DNA from: JAFDZO01 sp041859205 | Lineage (GTDB): Bacteria > Bacteroidota > Ignavibacteria > Tepidaquicellales > Tepidaquicellaceae | NCBI GenBank assembly: GCA_041859205.1 | Contig: JBHEKU010000334.1 | Location: 1-5,029 of the forward strand | DNA: 5,029 nucleotides | Direction: 5' to 3' | In this document: positions 1 through 5,029 of the stretch, piece by piece | Position numbering within the stretch: the stretch's first letter is position 1 | How the letters are laid out: each line of letters begins with the position of its first letter | Notes under the pieces: model-generated | Seen by the model: the letters and a program-made list of their open reading frames with translations, nothing else | Databases searched by the model: none | What the model was told of the DNA's origin: nothing | Program-made: the position numbers and the translations under genes

Positions 1-416
1 CGCCGAAAGAAAATCCGGTACAGACTCCCAAAGAAGAATTAAAAAATGAAACCAAGCCTGAAATTAAAACTGAAGAGCAGATTCAGCAGGATAAACAAGC
101 ACCTCAGCAGACGCAAAAACCTGAAGCCGTATCATTAAAAGCTAAACAGACTGCAAAGTATATCGGTAAGAATGCAGTTGTCACAGGATATATTGCAGAT
201 GTATATAAAAACGAAAAAGTTGCTTATCTTAACTTCGACGGCAAGTTTCCGAAGAACTCATGCGCAGCAGTTATTTTCAAAGATGACTTTGGAAAGTTCG
301 GCGATTTAAATCGTTTCAAAAATAAAAATGTTGAAGTAAGCGGTATAATTTCTGAATACAACGGCAAGCCGCAGATAATATTAAAGAGCACTTCTCAATT
401 AAAGGTTACAGATTAA
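1..416 (+). CDS. C-terminal part of a protein ending in an OB-fold-like domain (5' end outside window)
   Basis: The frame is open from the first base and ends at TAA 414-416. It gives 137 visible residues after one incomplete codon. Residues 1 to about 47 are a low-complexity linker rich in Pro, Gln, Lys and Glu, the kind that often joins an anchor or upstream domain to a globular domain. The remaining ~85 residues resemble the small beta-barrel (OB-fold) found at the C-terminus of many bacterial secreted or DNA-associated proteins: a first strand around IGKNAVVTGYIADVYK, a middle block with YLNFDGKFP and AAVIFKDD, then a last block NVEVSGIISEYNGKPQIIL. The pattern of VTG, then LNF, then AVIF, then V.G.I..Y.GKPQI.L is what I recall for this fold. 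Ligand and function are unknown; it could bind nucleic acid or only mediate contacts. The true start and N-terminal domain lie upstream of the window. No link to the LPS genes is visible. Confidence 0.75.
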   Translation, partial: PKENPVQTPKEELKNETKPEIKTEEQIQQDKQAPQQTQKPEAVSLKAKQTAKYIGKNAVVTGYIADVYKNEKVAYLNFDGKFPKNSCAAVIFKDDFGKFGDLNRFKNKNVEVSGIISEYNGKPQIILKSTSQLKVTD

Positions 417-435
417 AGATTACAGATTAAAGATT
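399..435. repeat. 14-bp tandem repeat across a gene junction (about 2.6 copies)
   Basis: The unit TTAAAGATTACAGA occurs at 399-412 with one mismatch (G at 405), perfectly at 413-426, and as a 9-base partial copy at 427-435. The first copy encodes the last residues of the upstream gene. The stop codon TAA 414-416 lies at the start of the second copy. The third copy ends on the first base of the TTG start codon of the next gene. The whole 18-bp spacer between the two genes is therefore repeat sequence. Fourteen is not a multiple of three, but the stop lies early enough that gain or loss of a copy would change only the spacer, not either protein. Confidence 0.85.
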
Positions 436-1916
436 TGTTCAAATCAAAATTTATAGATCTTCTCGCAACTTTCACTCATGATGAAATAAAGGAGTTTGAA
501 AGATTTATCGACTCTCCTTTTTTCAATAGGGATAAAACTATATCCCACAGTTATAAATTTTTCAAAAAATTCTATCCCGAGTTCAACAATCCGAAATTCA
601 CAAAAGAAAATTTTTTCAAATCCCTTTATCCCGGCAAGCCGTACAATGATTCACGTGTAAGAAATATACTTTCCGATCTTTTAAAGCACGGGCAGGATTA
701 TATTACAATAAAATTTACACGAGGAAATCCTTTCGTAGAAAATGCATCTACGCTTGAGGCGCTCAGTATGCGTATGCTCGATACTTTGTTTACAAAAAAA
801 ATAAACGAAGCATATGAATCGATAGATATAAAGAAGCATGACCCGGACGAAGTTTACCTGTTCAGAAAAAAGCTGGAAGATTTAAAGTACGATTTTTATT
901 TCCGCAGGAGCAAAGAAGATAAAGGAGTTGAAACAACAACTAAGCGCGGAGAGAACCTTGTATTTTTCTTTCTGCTGAAAATGCTGAAGCTGAAAATTCT
1001 TCTCTATACCAATGAACATAATTTTAACATAAAACCCGATGCAGGTTTGCTGAATGCTGCATTTGAAAACATTAATCTTGAAGCTCTTTTAGATTACGTT
1101 AAAAAAAATCACACCGACGAGTATCCTGTTTTAGCCGTGCATTATTATTTTTATGTTGCGCAGACTGATTTTTCAAAGACCGATTATTATTTTTCAGCAG
1201 AGAAAATATTTTTAAATAATATTGATAAGTTCAGCCTGCGCGAGCAGTCAGAAATGCTGCATGCATTTGCATCTCTCTGCATAGATTATATTCATCTGGG
1301 AAAATTTGAGTTCAATAAATATCTTTTAGATGTTTATAAAACTATGGACCGGTATCAGTTATTTTCAGAGCCTGATAAGCCGCAGGTGATTACTCTGTTG
1401 GGATTCAGAAATATAATTCTCATTGCTAAAGAAGAAAAAGATTATGAATGGCTGATTTCATTTCTGGAAAGAAATCTTGATAAAATACCTAAGGACTCCC
1501 GTGACAACATGAGGGATTTCAGCTACGCCTTGCTTGAATATGATAAGCAGAACTACCCACGGGCATTGGAATTTATCAGTAAGGTGAAATATGAATTTTT
1601 CTATTTCAGATACGATGTAAAAAATCTTTTGCTTAAATGTTTTTATGAGCTGGATATGTTCGAGCAGGCATTGTATCTAATTACCAATTATAAATTATTC
1701 TTAAAGCAGAATAAAAATATTTCGAAAGATGCGAAAAGAATTTACTCGCAGCATATTAAATCAATAGAGAAAGTTACTAAGCTTAAAATGAAATTTGATG
1801 AGTATGAAGCAGTAAAATTTAAAGAGGAAATGAAAACTATGGTGCCGCAGTCAGTTAAATGGGCGCAGGAAAAGCTGGATGATTTGATAAAAAAAAATAA
1901 AAAGAACAGACGGTAA
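435..1916 (+). CDS. Conserved hypothetical all-helical protein, 493 aa
   Basis: I do not recognise a named function. The N-terminal ~90 residues carry a signature that I recall from uncharacterised Bacteroidota/Ignavibacteriota proteins: a helix with EIKEFERFIDSPFFNRDK, then FYPEF near residue 46, then LYPGKPYNDSRVRNILSDLL at 64-83. The rest is predicted helical and rich in Phe, Tyr, Leu and Lys. Residues ~330-450 look like degenerate TPR-type helical pairs (NYPRALEFISKVKYEFFYF, then a Cys-Phe-Tyr-Glu-Leu helix and FEQALYLI). The C-terminus is lysine-rich. There is no signal peptide or membrane segment, so it is probably a cytoplasmic scaffold or binding protein. The start is TTG 435: the conserved signature begins within a few residues of it, the frame has a stop at 414-416, and there is no in-frame ATG before about residue 112. 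There is no good Shine-Dalgarno; the only purine-rich bases are those of the tandem repeat. It follows the OB-fold gene by 18 bp in the same frame, so co-transcription is likely. Gene certain, function unknown. Confidence 0.85.
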   Translation: MFKSKFIDLLATFTHDEIKEFERFIDSPFFNRDKTISHSYKFFKKFYPEFNNPKFTKENFFKSLYPGKPYNDSRVRNILSDLLKHGQDYITIKFTRGNPFVENASTLEALSMRMLDTLFTKKINEAYESIDIKKHDPDEVYLFRKKLEDLKYDFYFRRSKEDKGVETTTKRGENLVFFFLLKMLKLKILLYTNEHNFNIKPDAGLLNAAFENINLEALLDYVKKNHTDEYPVLAVHYYFYVAQTDFSKTDYYFSAEKIFLNNIDKFSLREQSEMLHAFASLCIDYIHLGKFEFNKYLLDVYKTMDRYQLFSEPDKPQVITLLGFRNIILIAKEEKDYEWLISFLERNLDKIPKDSRDNMRDFSYALLEYDKQNYPRALEFISKVKYEFFYFRYDVKNLLLKCFYELDMFEQALYLITNYKLFLKQNKNISKDAKRIYSQHIKSIEKVTKLKMKFDEYEAVKFKEEMKTMVPQSVKWAQEKLDDLIKKNKKNRR

Positions 1917-3341
1917 TTATCTTCGGATGGGTTTATCATTTCTGGGAGTAAATCCCGGGAGAGCCAAAGCTACCTTGCCAATTTCTGCTTCAGGAGAGTA
2001 AACACCTTTAACGCTTTTTTCAATTCTAATTTTCGAAACAGAATTTTCCGCTCGGTCAAAATAAATATAAATATTATCTCCCTCTGAATTATTCACACCA
2101 TTCGCTTTTTTATCCTCATAGATAAAATATATGCTTGATGCATTGCTTGTTGCAACTACTGAATCAACTTTATCATCCTGAATGTAAACAGAAATATCTC
2201 TCGAGCGGATCTGGTCGTATCTGTCGGCAAATAAAGAATCTCCCTGCGAAATCATAAACGATGGCTTTGTATTCGGAATATTTATTTTTCTTACAAAGAT
2301 GCTCTGCAACTTATTTCCGGGAAGCTCGGCGTAGATAGAATCACCTGTAATCTGCATATTATCCTGCCACACAATCGGTTCTTTTTCCATAGCGAGCTTG
2401 GAAGAATCCTTAAAATAAATCCCCCGTCCGCACTTCGAATAAAAATTTGTACGTATTATCTCGACACTATCCGTTGCAATATAATACTCGGGCTTCGTTC
2501 TGAAAGCCTCCATGAATGAACTGTATATGAAAAGTGTATCGGGATTTGTTTTATCTATCTGAACTAATTTCGATCTGCCCGCAAGCTTCGTATAATTTTT
2601 TAATTCGTAATTCTCTAAAATATTACCGTAGAGAACTGTATTATTATTCAGGCTTTCAACGCGCACATTACCGGAAGCATAAGATTCTTTTTTATCTGAA
2701 TAATTCGTAAGCGTATCGGAATATATCAATGTAGAGTCGCTGTCTATCACAACTTTTTCATAGGCAAATGTTTTAAACTGCCTCTTATAAAAATCAATAT
2801 TCTCTGCTTTTATAATGGCAGAGTCAGTTGTAACAATCACATTTCCTTTCGCAAAAGAATCTTCTGTGTTTCTTAGATAGGTTAAGTGTGTTGAGGTAAT
2901 CCTGTACTGCGGATTTATAATTATCACGTCTCCGTGAAAATCGGCCTTTGCCTGTTCAAAAAAATACACACCGCTGTTTGCGCGCAAGGTTGCATTAGGG
3001 TCTTTCAGTGTTACGCCGCCTTCGCCCGTAGCGCGTTTTTCATTGCCGTAGTAAACTCCTTTTGATGTAAAGAGCGACATCGTATCCTGATATATTTTCA
3101 CATTGCCGCGCAGCTCAACTTTATTCTGGTCAGGGAACTGAGTAGCGGAATTACAAAACACGGTTATATTTCCCTGCTTGAACTGCACATTGCCCTGTGC
3201 CTCGCGTATAAGCTGACCGTTTTCACTTCGGCCGGTTAGCGAATCTGCATGTATCAGTTCAACTTTTTCCTGCGCAAAAACATTTGCAAAAGAAAAAATG
3301 AAAAGAAAAGCTAAACAATATTTTAATTTCTTATCTATCAA
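1917..3341 (-). CDS. OstA/LptA-like LPS-transport periplasmic protein, 474 aa
   Basis: This is likely a periplasmic component of the Lpt bridge, which carries LPS from the inner to the outer membrane. The signal peptide has a basic start (MIDKKLK), a hydrophobic stretch to about residue 20 and a cleavage site at VFA|QE (23/24). The mature protein is almost all beta, with repeated G-N-V turns of the OstA/LptA beta-jellyroll. Motif positions 50, 79, 108, 137, 166, 195 and 224 are exactly 29 residues apart (the 195 unit has EKV instead of GNV). A looser ~30-residue pattern continues, for example from 291 to 321. At 474 residues it is far longer than E. coli LptA (about 185), as is usual for Bacteroidota OstA-like proteins, and lacks an obvious LptD outer-membrane barrel. 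The start is TTG 3339-3341: an in-frame TAG two codons upstream and the signal peptide fix it. It lies 14 bp after lptC and is the last gene of the operon. Whether it replaces LptA or adds a second bridge segment cannot be told here. Confidence 0.88.
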   Translation of the reverse strand: MIDKKLKYCLAFLFIFSFANVFAQEKVELIHADSLTGRSENGQLIREAQGNVQFKQGNITVFCNSATQFPDQNKVELRGNVKIYQDTMSLFTSKGVYYGNEKRATGEGGVTLKDPNATLRANSGVYFFEQAKADFHGDVIIINPQYRITSTHLTYLRNTEDSFAKGNVIVTTDSAIIKAENIDFYKRQFKTFAYEKVVIDSDSTLIYSDTLTNYSDKKESYASGNVRVESLNNNTVLYGNILENYELKNYTKLAGRSKLVQIDKTNPDTLFIYSSFMEAFRTKPEYYIATDSVEIIRTNFYSKCGRGIYFKDSSKLAMEKEPIVWQDNMQITGDSIYAELPGNKLQSIFVRKINIPNTKPSFMISQGDSLFADRYDQIRSRDISVYIQDDKVDSVVATSNASSIYFIYEDKKANGVNNSEGDNIYIYFDRAENSVSKIRIEKSVKGVYSPEAEIGKVALALPGFTPRNDKPIRR

Positions 3342-3355
3342 ATTCTATTTGTCTT

Positions 3356-3883
3356 CTATTTATCGAAGACACCGCTTACCTGGTAAATTTTATAGTTTGT
3401 TAAATTCTGGTCTGACTCAAATCCTATTCCCTCAATTATTTCCTTAGGAGTAGTTATCCTTACAAATACATCTGAATAAACTTTTTGCGTTTTGTTTTTC
3501 CAAAGGAGCTTTGATGTTCGCAGCTCACTGCCCGCTTTATTTACAACGCGTACGCTGTCAAATATTTCTATATCCTTTGTATTATCTTCTACTTTTCCTC
3601 TGTTGCCTGTGAGAGTTGAAACAATCTCTCCGTTCTTATAAAAATCCACAACTGCACCGCTGTCAATCACTGTATAACCTTTATCACTGAAAGCCGAAAT
3701 ATGCCCTGCTTTCAAAATTGCTTTTACAAATCCTGAATCGGAGAAAGTTACATCGGAGTTCCAGCTTTCCTGAATGGGAATATTTTCCGGAGATAGGTCT
3801 GATTTCGGCGGTTCAAATTTTTCATCGCACGAAAAAAACGCAAGCGATACAAACAAAACTGCTATGTAAAAAAGTTTATACAA
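3356..3883 (-). CDS. lptC: LptC, LPS export ABC transporter periplasmic protein (probable lipoprotein)
   Basis: LptC sits at the inner-membrane transporter LptBFG and passes LPS to LptA-type proteins. The 175-residue length fits the family. The N-terminus is hydrophobic and ends LAFFSC, with Cys19 as probable lipidation site and Asp20 after it. The lipobox is imperfect because Phe stands at -3, so a plain transmembrane anchor is the alternative. Residues ~45-175 are the beta-rich LptC domain: GFVKAILKAGHISAF, then VVDFYKNGEIVSTLTGNRG, then ELRTSKLLWKNKTQKVYSD, and a typical end EGIGFESDQNLTNYKIYQVSG. The start is TTG 3881-3883; an in-frame stop lies at 3899-3901 with no ATG between. A good ribosome-binding site precedes it inside the end of kdsD. 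Only one base separates it from the kdsD stop, so translational coupling is likely. The ostA-like gene follows after 14 bp. Location between kdsD and an OstA gene supports the call. Confidence 0.9.
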   Translation of the reverse strand: MYKLFYIAVLFVSLAFFSCDEKFEPPKSDLSPENIPIQESWNSDVTFSDSGFVKAILKAGHISAFSDKGYTVIDSGAVVDFYKNGEIVSTLTGNRGKVEDNTKDIEIFDSVRVVNKAGSELRTSKLLWKNKTQKVYSDVFVRITTPKEIIEGIGFESDQNLTNYKIYQVSGVFDK

Positions 3884-3884
3884 A

Positions 3885-4880
3885 CTATAAACCCTCTTCT
3901 ATCAGTCTGTGCATGTGAAGTACTCCCAGTACTTTTCTTTTTTTATCTGCAACGATAAGCTGCGTAATTTTATTCTCTTCCATTATTTCCAGCGCAGTTC
4001 TTGCAAGAGTATTCGGCGGGATTAACTTAGGCACAGAGTTCATAATATCTTTTGCCTTAGTCGTATTTATATGCTCGATATTTTTTTCAAGAAATCTTCT
4101 TATATCGCCGTCTGTTATAATACCCACAACTTTATTTTTTTTGACTACACATGTACAGCCGAGTCTTTTTGAGGAAATCATGTAAATTATATCTTTCAGA
4201 TTTGCATCGAAGTTTACTATGGGAATTTTATTTTCTTCCTGCAGCAAATCACTAACTTTCAGTAATAATTTTTTGCCTAAAATTCCACCCGGATGAAATC
4301 TTGCAAAATCTTCCCGCGAAAAATCTCTCTTCTGCAGAAGCGCAATTGCAAGTGCATCGCCTAATACAAGCGCAGTAGTTGATGAAGAAGTCGGCGCTAA
4401 GTTATGCGGACATGCCTCTTCTTTTACAGAGGCATCTAAAACAATATCGGACAGCTTTGCAATTTCAGAGGAAGTGTTTCCTATGATTGCAATTATTTTT
4501 ACTTTTAAAGTTTTAAGAAGCGGAATTATCTGCGTTACATCGGATGAATCGCCGCTTTTGGAAATTACAATCACTATATCTTCGTCGCGCAAAATTCCAA
4601 GGTCACCATGCACGCTATCTGCTGAGTGTAAAAAAATGGAATACGTCCCTGTTGAGTTAAACGTTGCTACAATTTTCTGCGCAATGATGCCTGACTTCCC
4701 CACACCGGTAATTACAACTTTGCCTTTGCATTTATAAATAGATTCAACTGCCGAGACAAAATTATCTGCAAATTTTTTATCGTTAAATCTTCTTTCTAAT
4801 GAAGCGATTTCTTTCTTCTCTATACAAACAACTTTCTTTGCGTTTTTTATAATATCTTTCTGTGTGTCCTGTTTAGCCAA
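3885..4880 (-). CDS. kdsD: D-arabinose 5-phosphate isomerase (KdsD/KpsF family)
   Basis: It interconverts D-ribulose 5-phosphate and D-arabinose 5-phosphate in the cytoplasm, the first step toward Kdo for LPS. At 331 residues it matches E. coli KdsD (about 328) in length and layout. The SIS domain (about 35-200) has GVGKSG (59-64), HGDLG (91-95), SKSGDSSD (107-114), EACPHNLAPTSS (155-166) and FHPGG (195-199). Lys62, Glu155 and His196 correspond to residues I recall as important in E. coli KdsD (Lys59, Glu152, His193); the fourth, Glu111, corresponds to Asp114 here. Two CBS domains follow, about 211-268 (GIITDGDIRRFL) and 276-331 (KITQLIV, LGVLHMHRLIEEG). The start is TTG 4878-4880; an in-frame TAG is at 4887-4889 and the next Met is near residue 234, inside CBS1. 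No strong Shine-Dalgarno is seen. It is the first gene of the operon kdsD-lptC-ostA. A KpsF/GutQ paralogue is the alternative, but the Lpt neighbours favour KdsD. Confidence 0.94.
   Translation of the reverse strand: MAKQDTQKDIIKNAKKVVCIEKKEIASLERRFNDKKFADNFVSAVESIYKCKGKVVITGVGKSGIIAQKIVATFNSTGTYSIFLHSADSVHGDLGILRDEDIVIVISKSGDSSDVTQIIPLLKTLKVKIIAIIGNTSSEIAKLSDIVLDASVKEEACPHNLAPTSSSTTALVLGDALAIALLQKRDFSREDFARFHPGGILGKKLLLKVSDLLQEENKIPIVNFDANLKDIIYMISSKRLGCTCVVKKNKVVGIITDGDIRRFLEKNIEHINTTKAKDIMNSVPKLIPPNTLARTALEIMEENKITQLIVADKKRKVLGVLHMHRLIEEGL
3892..3900 (-). promoter_or_regulatory. Ribosome-binding site of lptC inside the 3' end of kdsD
   Basis: On the minus strand the sequence AGAAGAGGG lies 8 nt before the TTG start of lptC. 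It overlaps the codons of the last Glu-Glu-Gly of KdsD. It is the only strong Shine-Dalgarno in the window and decides the unusual TTG start. Its position means that ribosomes finishing kdsD pass over it, which fits coupled translation. Confidence 0.7.
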
Positions 4881-4918
4881 TGTGTTCTAAAGTTATTTCT
4901 GTTTAATAATAATTATGA

Positions 4919-4943
4919 CTTAAAAATCCGGATTAATTTTAAG
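4919..4943. repeat. Inverted repeat upstream of kdsD (possible operator)
   Basis: Outer arms CTTAAAA (4919-4925) and TTTTAAG (4937-4943) are perfect inverted copies. Between them lies the perfect palindrome ATCCGGAT (4926-4933), with three extra bases TAA on the right. The inner palindrome has no loop, so it is more like a site for a dimeric DNA-binding protein than an RNA hairpin. It starts 38 bp upstream of the kdsD start codon. Its role is inference; the outer arms are AT-only apart from one C/G pair. Confidence 0.35.
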
Positions 4944-4987
4944 AAATTAGCTATAATACAGGTTTAAAAAAATATCATTAATTTTAA

Positions 4988-5011
4988 TCCAAATCTAACT
5001 CCAAATTTAAC
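4988..5011. repeat. Two tandem 12-bp direct repeats
   Basis: TCCAAATCTAAC (4988-4999) is followed directly by TCCAAATTTAAC (5000-5011), with one mismatch. Read on the minus strand, each unit contains one TAnnTTTG match, so the repeat creates the two candidate -7 elements upstream of kdsD. It may be a protein-binding site, a promoter duplication, or the trace of a coding repeat. Confidence 0.55.
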
Positions 5012-5029
5012 TTAATAACAGATGAAAAA

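Larger units (their letters stand above)
4881..5021. promoter_or_regulatory. Upstream region of the kdsD operon with candidate promoter elements
   Basis: This very AT-rich stretch of 141 bp must hold the operon promoter if kdsD is the first gene. Two kinds of candidate -10 are seen on the minus strand. Two copies of the Bacteroidota -7 consensus TAnnTTTG occur at 5002-5009 (TAAATTTG) and 4990-4997 (TAGATTTG); no convincing -33 TTG partner is found for either, and the upstream part runs to the window edge. A sigma70-like TATTAT lies at 4953-4958, with a poor -35. On the plus strand a perfect TATAAT lies at 4952-4957, also without a good -35. An ATG at 5022 followed by Lys-type codons could be the start of a divergent gene, but only eight bases are visible. 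No tRNA, riboswitch or terminator is recognised. Confidence 0.35.

Noticed and set aside
1889..1897. A9 run near the end of the 493-residue gene as a programmed frameshift site
   Set aside because: It is only nine codons before the stop in a Lys/Asn-rich tail, and no conserved alternative C-terminus is seen; such runs are expected in AT-rich lysine codons.
1742..1939. Minus-strand frame of 65 codons inside the end of the 493-residue gene
   Set aside because: It is antisense to a clearly coding, conserved frame, gives low-complexity Phe/Ser-rich sequence, and has no ribosome-binding site.
1942..1960. Hairpin CTGGGA-gtaaa-TCCCGG as a terminator for the + strand gene
   Set aside because: It lies inside the coding end of the OstA-like gene, needs a G-U pair, and is not followed by a T-run on the + strand.
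3718..3918. Plus-strand frame of 66 codons antisense to lptC
   Set aside because: It is a shadow of lptC and the kdsD end, with no family resemblance.
4474..4737. Plus-strand frame of 87 codons antisense to kdsD
   Set aside because: It lies opposite the conserved SIS domain and has no independent support as a gene.
4964..5011. Minus-strand reading VKFGVRFGLKLMIFF ending in TAA, which resembles the last strand of an outer-membrane barrel
   Set aside because: An in-frame TAA (5012-5014) lies directly before it, so it cannot be the end of an intact gene; the alternation follows from the 12-bp DNA repeat. A frameshifted remnant is possible but unsupported.
4984..5029. Minus-strand frame open from the window edge, ending in LELDLD and TAA, as the 3' end of an upstream gene
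   Set aside because: Only about 14 codons are visible and the composition is repeat-driven; it cannot be told from non-coding AT-rich sequence.
5022..5029. ATG followed by AAA as the start of a divergent + strand gene
   Set aside because: Only eight bases are visible and no ribosome-binding site precedes it; possible, but not enough for a gene call.

Overview
The window looks like a chromosomal segment of an AT-rich, Gram-negative bacterium of the Bacteroidota/Chlorobiota/Ignavibacteriota group. Three things suggest this. An LPS-export operon with Bacteroidota-style LptC and OstA (LptA-like) proteins shows that there is an outer membrane. The 493-residue protein has an N-terminal signature that I recall only from uncharacterised proteins of this group. 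Shine-Dalgarno signals are mostly weak. The assignment to the group is inference; genus cannot be read from the window.

Layout. Bases 1-416 (+) are the 3' end of a gene whose product ends in an OB-fold-like domain after a Pro/Gln/Lys/Glu-rich linker. A short 14-bp tandem repeat (399-435) spans its stop codon and reaches the first base of the next gene. Bases 435-1916 (+) encode an uncharacterised all-helical protein of 493 residues. It meets the minus-strand operon tail to tail with no bases between the stop codons (TAA|TTA). The minus strand then holds a tight operon, read right to left: kdsD (4880-3885), lptC (3883-3356) and an ostA/lptA-like gene (3341-1917). Bases 4881-5029 are non-coding as far as can be seen. 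They hold candidate promoter elements, an inverted repeat and a 12-bp tandem repeat, and possibly the first bases of a divergent gene (ATG at 5022).

How the genes work together. KdsD makes arabinose 5-phosphate, the first committed precursor of Kdo, the inner-core sugar of LPS. LptC and the OstA-like protein are periplasmic parts of the Lpt bridge that carries finished LPS to the outer membrane. The order kdsD-lptC-lptA matches the E. coli yrbG-kdsD-kdsC-lptCAB locus, but kdsC and lptB are absent here. The two + strand genes have no evident link to LPS.

I see no new defence, mobile or RNA system. The points most worth a second look are: all four complete genes appear to start with TTG; the OstA-like protein contains an exact 29-residue periodicity over at least six units; and the 493-residue protein is an uncharacterised conserved family.
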